64,000 nucleotides of DNA from Microbacterium radiodurans (GCF_008710705.1 NZ_VYRZ01000002.1:744001-808000); one strand, 5' to 3'. Positions 35,767 through 45,914 are shown, numbered from the stretch's first letter. The notes: generated by a model not told the origin, from the letters alone. Program-made: numbers and translations.

Positions 35767-37493
35767 CAGGCCGCCGACGCCGTGAGTCGCAGGCCCTCGA
35801 CGACGCCGGCGGCGAGCCGCCGGGCGGCCTCGCGCGTCGCGGGCTCGAGATCGCTGAAGGTCACGGCGCTCCCCGCGGCGAGATGCGGGTCGTACGGCAC
35901 TCGGACGACCGTGCGCACGCGCGAGGAGAAGTGCTTCTCGAGCTCGTCGGCGCGCACCATGGGCGTACCCGGGCGCGAGGTGTTGAGCACGACCACCGCG
36001 CGCCCCACAGCCTCGGCGAAGCCGTTCGATTCGAGCCAGGTCAGGGTCTCCGACGCGAGGCGCGCCTCATCGACGGACATCCCGGCCACCACGACGATCT
36101 GATCGGACAGGCCGAGCGTCGCGCCCATCACCGAGTGGACGATGCCGGTGCCGGTGTCGGTGAGCACGATCGAGTAGTAGTGCGCGGCGATGGCCGCGAC
36201 GTTCTCGTAGTCGTGGTCGCTGAAGGCCTCCGACACGTTCGGATCGGAGTCGGACGCGAGCACGTCGAGCCGGGTCTCGTCGCGCGCGACGATCGAGGAG
36301 AGGTCGTTGAAGCCGACGACGCTCGCACTCGTGCGCACGAGGTCCCGGACGGTCTTGCCGCTGGTGCGCCCGATGCGATCGGCCAGCGTTCCCCGATCAG
36401 GGTTCGCGTCGATGGCTATCACGCGATCGTCACGCGCATCCGCCAGCGCCATGCCGAGCAGCGTGGTGATCGTCGTCTTCCCCACACCGCCCTTGCGCGA
36501 GAGGACCGGCACGAACTTCGCACCGCCGGCCAGCGGCGCGGAGATACGTCGATCGAGCTCCTTGCGGGCCTTCGCGCGCTTGCCGTCGCCGAGATTGATG
36601 CGACGAGCGGACACGGTGTAGACGAAGCGCTGCCACCGGCCCTCCGGTTCGGCGCGGACGATCTGCGCCGGATCGAGCAGCCGCTCGGCGGTGAGGAGGT
36701 CGGCCGACTCGCGGCCCGGCTCCAGATCGCCGATGCGCCGGGACTGCAGGACGGGCTCCGGACGCACCACCTGAACGCGTTCGGTCGCATGGCGGACCTG
36801 CTCGGCGGCCTGATGCGCCTCGCGACGGGTCGTCGGCACGCCGCCCGTGATCACGGCCGCCGTCGGAACGACGGTCGCCACGACCGGTTCGACGGCGCTG
36901 GATGCCGCCGGCGCCGCGGCGACGGGCGAGGTCACCGGCGTGGCCGGCTCGTCGATCGTCGCAGGGATCACGTCGTCCGCCGCAGCGGATGCCGCGGCAT
37001 CCGGAACGTCGTCGACCGCGGCGCCCTGCTCAGCATGCGCGACGTCTGCGTCGGCGAGCGGGACATCCGCGTCGCGGGTGTCATCCGCTGCGACGGCGTC
37101 GTCGTCCGCACCGTCATCGTCCGCCCCCTCCTGCTGCGCCTCGCCGGCGTCGTCCGCAGTGGCGGTCTCCGAGAGGTCGGAGCGGGCATCGTCGGCATCC
37201 GTCGACGCGTCGGCTCCGAAGTGCGCATCGTCGTTCTCCCGCGCGTCGATCCCGAGCGGGATGTCGCCGGTCTCGAGATCGTCATGCGCGCTCTCGTCGG
37301 CGCGGTCGATGTCGACGACCTCGCCGTCGATGACGTCGTCGTCATCGAGGTCGTCGTCGCGTGACCCCGGCAGGGTCACGTCGACCTGCGCGGTCCCCCC
37401 GACGATGCCGATCGCCGTCGTGTGAATGCTCTCGCTGTCGGCGAGGACGGCGGGATCGTTCTCGACGTTCTGGTTTTCGTTGTGCTCAGACAT
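35766..37493 (-). CDS. MinD/ParA-like ATPase with long acidic N-terminus
   Basis: A 575-residue protein. Residues 1-~215 are very rich in Asp and Ala and predicted disordered. Residues ~220-320 are basic and mixed ([18 protein letters not shown]). The SIMIBI ATPase domain starts near 325 with the deviant Walker A loop [10 protein letters not shown] (about 332-341), followed by [15 protein letters not shown] and VVLTDTGTG-type Walker B sequence [14 protein letters not shown]. The RINLG-to-P-loop arrangement resembles EspI/MinD-like ATPases associated with type VII secretion, but no ESX genes are nearby. The function is unknown. It overlaps the def start by one base. Confidence 0.85.
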   Translation of the reverse strand: MSEHNENQNVENDPAVLADSESIHTTAIGIVGGTAQVDVTLPGSRDDDLDDDDVIDGEVVDIDRADESAHDDLETGDIPLGIDARENDDAHFGADASTDADDARSDLSETATADDAGEAQQEGADDDGADDDAVAADDTRDADVPLADADVAHAEQGAAVDDVPDAAASAAADDVIPATIDEPATPVTSPVAAAPAASSAVEPVVATVVPTAAVITGGVPTTRREAHQAAEQVRHATERVQVVRPEPVLQSRRIGDLEPGRESADLLTAERLLDPAQIVRAEPEGRWQRFVYTVSARRINLGDGKRAKARKELDRRISAPLAGGAKFVPVLSRKGGVGKTTITTLLGMALADARDDRVIAIDANPDRGTLADRIGRTSGKTVRDLVRTSASVVGFNDLSSIVARDETRLDVLASDSDPNVSEAFSDHDYENVAAIAAHYYSIVLTDTGTGIVHSVMGATLGLSDQIVVVAGMSVDEARLASETLTWLESNGFAEAVGRAVVVLNTSRPGTPMVRADELEKHFSSRVRTVVRVPYDPHLAAGSAVTFSDLEPATREAARRLAAGVVEGLRLTASAA

Positions 37494-37543
37494 GATGTGC
37501 TGCGTCCACTCCCGGGTCTCGAGCTCGAGCCCGACCCCCTAGG

Positions 37544-40500
37544 CTACTCGCCGGGCCGGATGACGACCAAAAGGTCCCCGGCCTCGACCTGCGCGGTGCC
37601 GCTCACCACGAGCCGCTCGACGACGCCCGCCACCGGAGCCGCGATGGCCGCCTCCATCTTCATCGCCTCGATCGTCGCGACCGGCTGACCCGCCTCGACG
37701 GCGTCTCCGACCCCCGCCTTCAGCGTGACGACTCCGGAGAAGGGCGCTGCGACCTGGCCGGGAATCGACGTGTCGGCGCGCTCGGCCTGGCGGGTGGCGA
37801 CCTCGATCGCCCGATCGCGGACGAAGACCGGCCGGAGCTGTCCGTTGAGGGTCGCCATGACCGTCCGCATCCCCTTCTCGTCCGCCTCGCCGATCGCCTC
37901 GAGACCGACGTAGAGCTGCACGCCGCGCTCGATCTCGACGACATGCTCGCTGCCGGGAACGAGTCCGTAGAGATAGTCCACCGTGTCGAGCACGCTCAGG
38001 TCGCCGTAGGTTTCGCGGACGCGATCGAACTCGCGCGTCGGGCCGGGGAACAGCAGGGTGTTGAGCGCACGACGCCGGGTCGCGGAGTCGCCTTCGAGAG
38101 CCATCTCCTGCGCGGGCGTGAGCTCTGCCGCCGCTGGCCGGACCGTGCGGCCGGCGAGCACCTTCGACCGGAACGGCTCCGGCCACCCGCCGGGCAGGTC
38201 TCCGAGCTCGCCCGCCATGAAGCCGACGACGGATTCCGGGATGTCGAAGGCGCCGGGGTCGTCGGCGAAGGCGACCGGATCGGCTCGGACGGCCGCGAGA
38301 TGCAGGGCGAGATCGCCGACGACCTTCGACGACGGGGTCACCTTGGGCACTCGGCCCAGGATGTCGTCGGCGGCGGCGTACATGTCCTCGATGAGCTCGA
38401 AATCGCCGGCGAGCCCGAGCGCGATCGCCTGCTGCCGGAGGTTCGACAGCTGACCGCCGGGGATCTCGTGCCGGTACACCCGACCGGTCGGGCCGGGCAG
38501 CCCGGACTCGAACGGACGATAGATGTGTCGCACCGCCTCCCAATACGGTTCGAGGTCGGAGACCGCACGCAGATCGAGCCCGGTATCGCGCTCGGTGTGG
38601 GCGAGTGCGGCGACGAGCGCCGACAGCGAGGGCTGGCTCGTCGTGCCGGCCATGGGTGCGGCGGCGGCGTCGACGGCATCCGCTCCCGCTGCACTCGCCG
38701 CGAGAAGCGTCGCCAGTTGACCGCCGGCGGTGTCGTGGGTGTGGACGTGCACCGGCAGGTCGAAGCGCTCGCGGAGCGCGGCGACCAGCCGTGACGCCGC
38801 GGCCGGACGGAGGAGCCCGGCCATGTCCTTGATGGCGAGGACGTGCGCACCCGCATCCGCCACCTGATCCGCGAGTCGAAGGTAGTAATCGAGGGTGTAG
38901 AGATCCTCGCGCGGATCGAGGAGGTCTCCGGTGTAGCAGAGCGCGACCTCGGCCACCGTCCTGCCGGTGCCGAGGACGGCGTCGATGGCGGGACGCATCT
39001 GCGACACGTCGTTGAGCGCGTCGAAGATCCGGAAGATGTCGACACCGCTCGCGGCGGCCTCTGCCACGAACGCCTCGGCGACCGCGGTCGGGTACGGCGT
39101 GTACCCGACCGTGTTCCGGCCGCGCAGCAGCATCTGGATGGCCACGTTCGGCAGCGCGCTCCGGAGCTTGTCGAGCCGCTCCCACGGGTCCTCACCGAGG
39201 AAGCGGAGCGCGACGTCGTAGGTGGCGCCGCCCCAGGCCTCCACCGACAGCAGCTGCGGGGTCAGCTGCGCCACGGCCGGGGCCGCGGCGACGAGATCCC
39301 GCGTGCGGACGCGCGTCGCGAGCAGGGACTGATGGGCGTCGCGGAAGGTCGTCTCGGTGACCGCGAGCGCCGTCTGCTCGCGCAGCGCCCGAGCGAAGCC
39401 CACGGGGCCGAGGTCGAGCAGACGCTGCCGGGAGCCGGGGACCGGAACGGCGGACGGATCGAGCCGGGGAAGCTTCGACCGCGGCTCCACGGTCGTCGGC
39501 GCCGTTCCGTGCGGGCGGTTCACGGTGGTGTCGGCGAGCCAGCCGAGGACCTTCGATCCGCGGTCCTTCGACACCCGGCCGTCGAGCAGCTCGGGCCGCT
39601 CGTCGATGAAGGCCGTGCTCAGGTCGCCGCGTTCGAATGCCGGGTCGTCGAGCACGCGCTGGAGGAACGGGATGTTGGTCGACACGCCGCGGATGCGGAA
39701 CTCCGCGAGGGCGCGACGGGACCGCACGACCGCGGCTTCGAAATCGCGTCCGCGGCAGGTGAGCTTCGCCAGCATCGAGTCGAAGTGCGGGCTGATCTGC
39801 GAACCGGCCGCCGTGGTGCCGCCGTCGAGACGGATGCCGGCACCGCCGGGCGAGCGATAGGTCGTGATCTTGCCGGTGTCGGGGCGGAAGCCCTGGGACG
39901 GGTCCTCCGTCGTGATGCGGCACTGCAGCGCGGCGCCGCGCACGTGGATGCTCTCCTGACGAAGGCCGAGGTCGCCCAGGGTCTCCCCCGCTGCGATCCG
40001 CATCTGGGACTGCACCAGGTCGACGTCGGTGATCTCCTCGGTCACCGTGTGCTCGACCTGAATCCGCGGGTTCATCTCGATGAAGACGGCCTCGCCGGCC
40101 CGCTCGCCGGCCGTCTCGAGCAGGAACTCGACGGTGCCGGCGTTGACGTAGCCGATCGATCGGGCGAACGCGACGGCATGCCGGTGCAGCTCGGTGCGGA
40201 CGGCGTCGTCGAGATTCGGCGCCGGCGCGATCTCGACGACCTTCTGATGGCGGCGCTGCACGGAGCAGTCGCGCTCGAACAGATGCACGGTGTCGCCGGT
40301 GGCGTCGGCGAGGATCTGGACCTCGATGTGGCGGGGGCGCTGCACCGCCTGTTCGAGGAACACGCGCGGGTCGCCGAAGGCGCTGCCCGCTTCGCGCATC
40401 GCCTCGGACAGCGCCGGGGCGAGCTCGGCGGGTGCGGCGACCCGCCGCATCCCCCGCCCTCCTCCGCCGGCGACGGCCTTCACGAAGATCGGGAATCCGA

Positions 40501-40951
40501 TGTCGCCCGCGAGCGCGACGAGGGCGTCGACGTCGTCGGACGCGTCGGTCGATCGCAGCACCGGCACCCCGGCCGCCGCGGCATGGCGCTTCGCCGTGAC
40601 CTTGTTGCCCGCGGCTTCGAGCACCTCGGCGGACGGGCCGATGAAGGCGATCCCGACCTCGGCCGCACGCCGCGCGAGGTCGGGGTTCTCCGACAGGAAC
40701 CCGTAGCCGGGATAGATCGCGTCGCAGCGGCTGTCGACGGCGACGCGGACGATCTCGTCGACGTCGAGGTACGCACGGACGGGATGACCGCGCTCCCCGA
40801 TCTCGTACGCCTCGTCGGCTTTCAGCCGATGCAGCGAGTACCGGTCCTCGTGGGGATACACCGCGACCGTACGCGCTCCCAGCTCGAAAGCCGCACGGAA
40901 GGCGCGGATCGCGATCTCACCGCGGTTCGCCACCAGGATCTTGCGGAACAT
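37544..40951 (-). CDS. pyc: Pyruvate carboxylase
   Basis: Biotin enzyme of 1135 residues that carboxylates pyruvate to oxaloacetate (anaplerosis). The biotin carboxylase domain (about 1-450) starts FRKILVANRGEIAIRAFRA and has the ATP loop KAVAGGGGRGMRRV and FIEMNPRIQVEHTVTEEITD. The carboxyltransferase domain (about 510-800) starts ETTFRDAHQSLLATR. The C-terminal biotinyl domain carries the acceptor Lys (about 1098) in EAMKMEA. The length is normal for a full-length Pyc. The ATG at 40951 is clear from conservation; a divergent ParA gene starts 81 bases away. Confidence 0.97.
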   Translation of the reverse strand: MFRKILVANRGEIAIRAFRAAFELGARTVAVYPHEDRYSLHRLKADEAYEIGERGHPVRAYLDVDEIVRVAVDSRCDAIYPGYGFLSENPDLARRAAEVGIAFIGPSAEVLEAAGNKVTAKRHAAAAGVPVLRSTDASDDVDALVALAGDIGFPIFVKAVAGGGGRGMRRVAAPAELAPALSEAMREAGSAFGDPRVFLEQAVQRPRHIEVQILADATGDTVHLFERDCSVQRRHQKVVEIAPAPNLDDAVRTELHRHAVAFARSIGYVNAGTVEFLLETAGERAGEAVFIEMNPRIQVEHTVTEEITDVDLVQSQMRIAAGETLGDLGLRQESIHVRGAALQCRITTEDPSQGFRPDTGKITTYRSPGGAGIRLDGGTTAAGSQISPHFDSMLAKLTCRGRDFEAAVVRSRRALAEFRIRGVSTNIPFLQRVLDDPAFERGDLSTAFIDERPELLDGRVSKDRGSKVLGWLADTTVNRPHGTAPTTVEPRSKLPRLDPSAVPVPGSRQRLLDLGPVGFARALREQTALAVTETTFRDAHQSLLATRVRTRDLVAAAPAVAQLTPQLLSVEAWGGATYDVALRFLGEDPWERLDKLRSALPNVAIQMLLRGRNTVGYTPYPTAVAEAFVAEAAASGVDIFRIFDALNDVSQMRPAIDAVLGTGRTVAEVALCYTGDLLDPREDLYTLDYYLRLADQVADAGAHVLAIKDMAGLLRPAAASRLVAALRERFDLPVHVHTHDTAGGQLATLLAASAAGADAVDAAAAPMAGTTSQPSLSALVAALAHTERDTGLDLRAVSDLEPYWEAVRHIYRPFESGLPGPTGRVYRHEIPGGQLSNLRQQAIALGLAGDFELIEDMYAAADDILGRVPKVTPSSKVVGDLALHLAAVRADPVAFADDPGAFDIPESVVGFMAGELGDLPGGWPEPFRSKVLAGRTVRPAAAELTPAQEMALEGDSATRRRALNTLLFPGPTREFDRVRETYGDLSVLDTVDYLYGLVPGSEHVVEIERGVQLYVGLEAIGEADEKGMRTVMATLNGQLRPVFVRDRAIEVATRQAERADTSIPGQVAAPFSGVVTLKAGVGDAVEAGQPVATIEAMKMEAAIAAPVAGVVERLVVSGTAQVEAGDLLVVIRPGE

Positions 40952-41032
40952 GCTCACCTCGCACAGGTGGTCGGGCGGCGCCGGTGCCGCTCGAATACCC
41001 TCACAGCCTAGGGGACGGTAACGTAGACCCTC

Positions 41033-41848
41033 GTGCACGTACTTTCCGTCAGTTCGCTCAAGGGCGGGGTCGGCAAGACGACGGTCACGCTGGGGCTCGC
41101 ATCCGCCGCGTTCGCCCGCGGGGTCCGGACGTTGGTCGTCGATCTCGATCCGCAGTCCGACGTCTCGACGGGGATGGACATCCAGGTCGCCGGCCGGCTC
41201 AATGTCGCCGACGTCCTCGCCAACCCGCGCGAGAAGGTCGTCCGTCAGGCGATCACCGCCAGCGGGTGGGCCAAGGTGCACCCGGGCACGATCGACGTCC
41301 TCATCGGCAGCCCTTCCGCCATCAACTTCGACGGGCCGCACCCGAGCGTGCGCGACGTCTGGAAGCTCGAGGAGGCCCTCGCGACCATCGAGGCCGACTA
41401 CGACCTCGTGCTGATCGACTGCGCCCCCTCGCTGAACGCGCTCACCCGCACCGCGTGGGCGGCGAGCGACCGCGTCATCGTGGTGACCGAGCCGGGCCTG
41501 TTCTCGGTCGCCGCCGCCGACCGCGCCCTGCGCGCGATCGAGGAGATCCGACGCGGACTCTCGCCCCGGCTGCAACCGCTGGGCATCGTCGTCAACCGCG
41601 TGCGGCCGCAGTCGATCGAGCACCAGTTCCGCATCAAGGAGCTCCGCGACATGTTCGGTCCGCTCGTTCTCTCGCCGCAGCTGCCCGAGCGCACCTCGCT
41701 GCAGCAGGCCCAGGGCGCCGCGAAACCGCTGCACATCTGGCCGGGCGATTCGGCGCAGGAGCTCGCGTCGGACTTCGACGCCCTCCTCGATCGGGTCATG
41801 CGCACCGGACGCATCACGGTCGCCGGCGAAGCACCCGCACCCGCCTGA
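41033..41848 (+). CDS. Orphan ParA-family ATPase
   Basis: ParA/MinD-type ATPase of 271 residues. The deviant Walker A loop is at the N-terminus ([16 protein letters not shown], about 7-22), then VVDLDPQSDVSTGMDI and LVLIDCAPSLNALTR. No parB gene is adjacent, so it is not the main chromosome-partitioning ParA. Orphan ParA proteins in actinobacteria (for example PldP of C. glutamicum) influence division-site placement; this link is inference. The start is GTG (VHVLSVSSLKGG). It converges with a MerR gene, and the 66-bp palindromic element fills the gap. Confidence 0.88.
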   Translation: MHVLSVSSLKGGVGKTTVTLGLASAAFARGVRTLVVDLDPQSDVSTGMDIQVAGRLNVADVLANPREKVVRQAITASGWAKVHPGTIDVLIGSPSAINFDGPHPSVRDVWKLEEALATIEADYDLVLIDCAPSLNALTRTAWAASDRVIVVTEPGLFSVAAADRALRAIEEIRRGLSPRLQPLGIVVNRVRPQSIEHQFRIKELRDMFGPLVLSPQLPERTSLQQAQGAAKPLHIWPGDSAQELASDFDALLDRVMRTGRITVAGEAPAPA

Positions 41849-41868
41849 TCCCTCGTCCCGTCATCGCA

Positions 41869-41934
41869 CGAGACATCACTTTCGCGCCGGGAACGCGGGT
41901 TTCGCTCGCTGTCTCGGCGCGAAAGTGATGTTTC
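41869..41934 (-). repeat. 66-bp palindromic element, copy A
   Basis: Arms ACATCACTTTCGCGCCG (41873-41889) and its exact complement (41915-41931) flank a 25-base centre. Read on the minus strand, the 66 bases align end to end without gaps to copy B at 62362-62427. About two thirds of positions agree, including GCGCCGAGACAGCG, CGGCGCG and TGTCTCG. Several differences are paired changes on both arms. It lies between the convergent parA and MerR genes, so it may also act as a terminator. Confidence 0.8.
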
Positions 41935-41968
41935 GCGGTAGAGGCCGGGATGACGCCGGATGCGGGCG

Positions 41969-42514
41969 TCAGGCCGTGCGGGCGGAGCGACGAGCGGCGA
42001 GCTCGTCGACCGGGTCCGGCGACTGCGGGTCGAACTCGACGAGGGTCGACTCGACCTCGCGGAGCACCTTTCCGACCGCGATGCCGAACACGCCCTGGCC
42101 GCGGCTGACGAGGTCGATGACCTCGTCGTTCGAGGTGCACAGGTAGACCGATGCACCGTCGCTCATGAGGGTGGTGCCGGCCAGATCGCGGATGCCGGCG
42201 GCGCGCAGCTGATCGACGGCGACGCGGATCTGCTGGAGCGAGATCCCGGTGTCGAGCAGGCGCTTCACGAGCTTGAGGACGAGGATGTCGCGGAATCCGT
42301 ACAGCCGCTGCGATCCGGAGCCGCTCGCACCGCGGACCGTCGGGACGACGAGTTCGGTGCGGGCCCAGTAGTCGAGCTGGCGGTAGGTGATCCCGGCGGC
42401 GCGGGCCGCCTGCGCGCCGCGATAGCCGACCTCGTCGTCCATCTGCGGCAGACCGTCGGTGAACAGCAGGTCGGTGGTGAACCGCATCTCGCCGAGCGAA
42501 TCATGCGCGGTCAT
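41969..42514 (-). CDS. MerR-family transcriptional regulator (Rv1830-like)
   Basis: A 181-residue regulator. A MerR winged HTH (about 29-100) reads YRGAQAARAAGITYRQLDYW, then SGSQRLYGFRDILVLKLVKRL. The C-terminal effector domain (GTTLMSDGASVYLCTSNDEV) has no metal-binding Cys cluster. By synteny with garA and the FtsR-like gene it corresponds to mycobacterial Rv1830. Its ligand and targets are unknown. It lies 100 bases after the FtsR-like gene on the same strand. Confidence 0.88.
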   Translation of the reverse strand: MTAHDSLGEMRFTTDLLFTDGLPQMDDEVGYRGAQAARAAGITYRQLDYWARTELVVPTVRGASGSGSQRLYGFRDILVLKLVKRLLDTGISLQQIRVAVDQLRAAGIRDLAGTTLMSDGASVYLCTSNDEVIDLVSRGQGVFGIAVGKVLREVESTLVEFDPQSPDPVDELAARRSARTA

Positions 42515-42614
42515 GGTGTCCTCCTGCCGGACGGTCGGGTTGTCTCCACGCTAGATGAGGGACGCCGGTGCGGCAACGACATCCGCGTCGGGAGCCCGGC
42601 GTGTCGCGCGGGCG

Positions 42615-43295
42615 TCACCGGACGAGTCGGTCGAGGGCGGTCTGGACGAACGCCGAGCGCATCTCGTCGAGGCGCCGGACGAGCTCGGGCGCGAGCTCGT
42701 GCGCGCGTCCGCGCGACGTCGAGTCGGTGCGTCGGAGCAGCGGCGCCAGAGCGGTCTCGATGAGCGCCACGTCGCGCTCGGCGGCCTGGCGGACGGTGCG
42801 GAGGTGCCGCGGGCCGATGCCGTGCCGATCGAGGGCGACGAGCGTGCGCAGCAGCGCGAGAGCCCGCTCGTCGTAGGTGTCGGCGGCCGGAAGCAGGCCG
42901 GCGGTGACGGCATCCGCCAGCAGCGCGGCGCTGGCCTCGGATTCGCGGACGAGCTCATCGCGACGGTATCGCCGCGGGGCGACGATCGAGGCGGGAAGGG
43001 ACGGCAGCTCCGCCTCCGCGCCCTCGGACTCCAAGTACTCGCGGATGCGCGCGAGCGGCATGTAGTGGTCGCGCTGCAGGGTCAGGGCCATGCGGAGCCG
43101 ATCGACGTCCGCCAGCGAGAACTTGCGGTAGCCCGATCCGGTACGCGTCGGGGTCACGATTCCCTGGTCTTCGAGGTACCGCAGCTTGCTGCTGCTCAGG
43201 GCCGGGAACTCGGGACTGAGCCGCGCGAGCACCTGGCCGATGCTGAGGTATCCCGCCGCCGCGCTGCGGCTGCGGGCGGAGGACGCCGCGCTCAC
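42615..43295 (-). CDS. ftsR: MerR-family regulator FtsR-like (Rv1828 homologue)
   Basis: A 226-residue MerR-type regulator. The N-terminal domain (about 15-75) reads YLSIGQVLARLSPEFPALS, then SKLRYLEDQGIVTPTRTG and GYRKFSLADVDRLR. A longer C-terminal helical domain follows with LQRDHYMPLARIREYLE. It directly follows garA, overlapping it by 4 bases, as do Rv1828 and C. glutamicum FtsR (cg1631). FtsR is reported to activate ftsZ; an inverted repeat before ftsZ in this window (11705-11727) is a candidate target. The name rests on synteny and family. Confidence 0.85.
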   Translation of the reverse strand: MSAASSARSRSAAAGYLSIGQVLARLSPEFPALSSSKLRYLEDQGIVTPTRTGSGYRKFSLADVDRLRMALTLQRDHYMPLARIREYLESEGAEAELPSLPASIVAPRRYRRDELVRESEASAALLADAVTAGLLPAADTYDERALALLRTLVALDRHGIGPRHLRTVRQAAERDVALIETALAPLLRRTDSTSRGRAHELAPELVRRLDEMRSAFVQTALDRLVR

Positions 43296-43786
43296 GCCCC
43301 GTGCGCCTGTGCGCGATCGAGGGGCGAGACGAAGAAGTTGAGGCGGAACTTGCCGATGCGCAGCTCGGCGCCGTCCGCGAGCACCGCGCGGTCGACGCGC
43401 TCGCCGTTGACGTAGGTGCCGTTGAGCGAGCGCTGGTCGACGATCTCGAAGACCGAGCCGGTGCGGGTGATCTCGGCGTGACGGCGAGACACGGTCACGT
43501 CGTCGAAGAAGATGTCGGCCTCGGGATGCCGCCCGATCGTCGTCACGTCGGTGTCGAGGAGGTACCGCGCTCCCGCCGTGGGGCCCGAGCGGACCAGGAG
43601 GAGGGCGGCACGCGCGGGGAGGGCCTGGATGGCATCGCGCTCGACAGCGGTGAGGTCGGCGCCGAAGGGGACGAACGACAGATCCAGGTCGTGCCCGAAG
43701 GTCTGCGTGGTGTCCGAGGAGCCGCTGTGCGGGGTGCGGTCGGGCTCGCGTCGAATGTCGTCGACGTCACGGTCCTTTTCGTCCAC
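43292..43786 (-). CDS. garA: FHA-domain signalling protein GarA/OdhI
   Basis: A 164-residue FHA protein that, unphosphorylated, inhibits 2-oxoglutarate dehydrogenase and glutamate dehydrogenase in relatives. The FHA domain (about 80-150) keeps phosphopeptide-binding residues: TTIGRHPEADI, SRRHAEI and LNGTYVNGE. The N-terminus has a Thr pair in DTTQTFGHD at the place of the ETTSVF phospho-switch of mycobacterial GarA, so the flanking sequence differs. PASTA kinases (PknB type) or PknG phosphorylate these Thr residues in relatives. It starts the minus-strand unit garA-ftsR-merR. Confidence 0.93.
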   Translation of the reverse strand: MDEKDRDVDDIRREPDRTPHSGSSDTTQTFGHDLDLSFVPFGADLTAVERDAIQALPARAALLLVRSGPTAGARYLLDTDVTTIGRHPEADIFFDDVTVSRRHAEITRTGSVFEIVDQRSLNGTYVNGERVDRAVLADGAELRIGKFRLNFFVSPLDRAQAHGA

Positions 43787-43934
43787 GGTGTCCTCCCTCT
43801 TCGAAGGCCCAGCCTAACGGGATCGGCCCCCGTCCGCGAACGCCGCCCGCGGCTCGGCGAGACGACGGCCCGCAGCCCCGGCACTCGTCGGGCCCGCGCT
43901 CACAGCCGGGTCCGAACCGCGCGTCGATAGGGTC

Positions 43935-44504
43935 GTGTCGATGTCTTCCCGCGCCCCCCTCTCCCGCCGCCATTCCCGCCTCCTCGCCGCCCTGGGCGTC
44001 GTCGCGGGACTCTCGCTCATCGGCTTCGCCCCACCGGCGTTCGCTCATGACGAGCTGCTCGCCGCCGACCCCGCGGCCGACGCCCGGATCGACGCCCTGC
44101 CGGACGAGCTCACGCTCACGTTCAGCGGCGTCCTCATCGACGAGTCCGGCATCAACGTCGTATCGGTGACCGACGCCGCCGGCACCGAGCTCGCCGAGGG
44201 CGACCCCCAGCTCGACGGCACACGCGTGACGCAGCAGATCTCGGGCGAGAGCCAGGGCGAGATCACCGTTCGATGGCGCGTCGTGTCGAGCGACGGTCAC
44301 CCCGTCTCGGGCGAGTACGCCTTCGTCGCGGGCGATCCCGCGGCCGCGCCGGATCCGGCCGAGTCGTCGGAGCCCGCCGCGACCCCGGACGACGAGAGCG
44401 CCTCGCCGGCCCTGTGGATCGGCATCGGGGCGGGCGTCGTGGTGCTCGTCGGGGCCCTCGCGGTGGTCGTCGTCGCGGCATCCCGTCGACGCACCGAGGA
44501 CTAG
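43935..44504 (+). CDS. copC: CopC-domain copper-resistance protein
   Basis: An exported 189-residue protein. The signal peptide ends at PPAFA, leaving HDELLAADP, so the N-terminal His copper ligand is preserved. The CopC beta-barrel follows, with the second His in SSDGHPVSGEYAF. A Pro/Glu-rich linker and a C-terminal membrane helix (about 160-182) anchor it outside the membrane. No CopD or YcnI gene is adjacent, so it is a stand-alone CopC. Start is GTG 43935 or ATG 43941. It lies 9 bases upstream of lpdA but its function is unrelated. Confidence 0.88.
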   Translation: MSMSSRAPLSRRHSRLLAALGVVAGLSLIGFAPPAFAHDELLAADPAADARIDALPDELTLTFSGVLIDESGINVVSVTDAAGTELAEGDPQLDGTRVTQQISGESQGEITVRWRVVSSDGHPVSGEYAFVAGDPAAAPDPAESSEPAATPDDESASPALWIGIGAGVVVLVGALAVVVVAASRRRTED

Positions 44505-44513
44505 GCTGAGAGC

Positions 44514-45914
44514 ATGCCTCACTACAACGTCGTCATCCTCGGCGCGGGCCCCGGCGGGTATGTCGCAGCTGTCCGCGCGGCCCAGCTCGGACAGTCCGTC
44601 GCGATCATCGAAGAGAAGTACTGGGGAGGCGTGTGCCTCAACGTCGGCTGCATCCCCTCGAAGGCGCTGCTGAAGAACGCCGACCTCGCGCACACGTTCA
44701 ACCACAAGGCCGACCTCTTCGGCATCAGCGGCGACGTGCACTTCGACTTCGGCACCGCGTTCGACCGCAGCCGCAAGGTCGCCGAGACGCACGTCAAAGG
44801 CATCCACTTCCTGATGAAGAAGAACAAGGTCACCGAGTACGAGGGCCGCGGTTCGTTCGTCGACGCGAAGTCCATCCAGGTGACCAAGGCCGACGGCTCG
44901 CAGGAGACGGTGAGCTTCGACAACGTCATCATCGCGACGGGATCGACCGTGCGCCTGCTGCCCGGTGTGGAGCTGAGCGAGAACGTCGTGACCTACGAGG
45001 AGCAGATCCTCACGCGCGACCTGCCGAGCTCGATCGCGATCGTCGGCGCCGGCGCCATCGGCATGGAGTTCGCCTTCGTCATGTCGAACTACGGCGTGAA
45101 GGTCACGATCATCGAGTTCCTCGACCGCGCCCTCCCGAACGAGGACGTCGAGGTCTCGAAGGAGATCCAGAAGCAGTACAAGAAGTACGGCATCGACATC
45201 CTCACCTCCACCAAGGTCGAGCAGATCGTCGACTCCGGCGACAAGGTGACCGTCTCGTACTCGGCGAACGCCGACGGTGCGAAGGGTCAGATCGAGGCCG
45301 ACAAGGTCCTCATGTCGATCGGCTTCGCCCCCCGCGTCGAGGGCTTCGGGCTCGAGAACACCGGCGTGAAGCTGACCGAGCGGGGCGCGATCGACATCGA
45401 CGACCACATGCGGACCAACGTCCCGGGGATCTACGCGATCGGCGATGTCACGGCGAAGCTGCAGCTCGCCCACGTCGCCGAGGCGCAGGGCGTCGTGGCC
45501 GCCGAGACCATCGGCGGCGCTGAGACGCAGACGCTCGGCGACTACCGCAACATGCCGCGCGCGACCTTCTGCTCGCCGCAGGTCGCCTCGTTCGGTCTCA
45601 CCGAGCAGCAGGCGCGCGACGCCGGTTACGACGTCAAGGTCGCGAAGTTCCCCTTCTCGGCCAACGGCAAGGCGAACGGCCTCGGCGAGCCCGTCGGCTT
45701 CGTCAAGCTGATCGCCGACGCCGAGCACCTCGAGCTCCTCGGCGGCCACCTCATCGGCCCCGACGTGTCGGAGCTGCTGCCCGAGCTGACCCTCGCGCAG
45801 AAGTGGGACCTGACCGCTCTCGAGGCGGCGCGCAACGTCCACACCCACCCGACGCTGTCGGAGGGCCTGCAGGAGGCGTTCCACGGGCTCGCGGGCCACA
45901 TGATCAACCTCTGA
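44514..45914 (+). CDS. lpdA: Dihydrolipoyl dehydrogenase (E3)
   Basis: FAD-dependent E3 subunit of 466 residues shared by pyruvate and 2-oxoglutarate dehydrogenase complexes. The FAD loop is [17 protein letters not shown], the redox-active disulfide lies in [13 protein letters not shown], the NAD fold is [15 protein letters not shown], and the C-terminal HAHPTLSE-type motif appears as [14 protein letters not shown] with the catalytic His-Glu. E1 and E2 genes are not in the window. GarA, whose target is the E1 of the 2-oxoglutarate complex, is encoded just upstream on the other strand. Confidence 0.97.
   Translation: MPHYNVVILGAGPGGYVAAVRAAQLGQSVAIIEEKYWGGVCLNVGCIPSKALLKNADLAHTFNHKADLFGISGDVHFDFGTAFDRSRKVAETHVKGIHFLMKKNKVTEYEGRGSFVDAKSIQVTKADGSQETVSFDNVIIATGSTVRLLPGVELSENVVTYEEQILTRDLPSSIAIVGAGAIGMEFAFVMSNYGVKVTIIEFLDRALPNEDVEVSKEIQKQYKKYGIDILTSTKVEQIVDSGDKVTVSYSANADGAKGQIEADKVLMSIGFAPRVEGFGLENTGVKLTERGAIDIDDHMRTNVPGIYAIGDVTAKLQLAHVAEAQGVVAAETIGGAETQTLGDYRNMPRATFCSPQVASFGLTEQQARDAGYDVKVAKFPFSANGKANGLGEPVGFVKLIADAEHLELLGGHLIGPDVSELLPELTLAQKWDLTALEAARNVHTHPTLSEGLQEAFHGLAGHMINL

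Noticed and set aside
38843-41011. Long plus-strand open frame opposite pyc
   Set aside because: Antisense to pyruvate carboxylase, whose domains are intact; composition is typical of a GC shadow.
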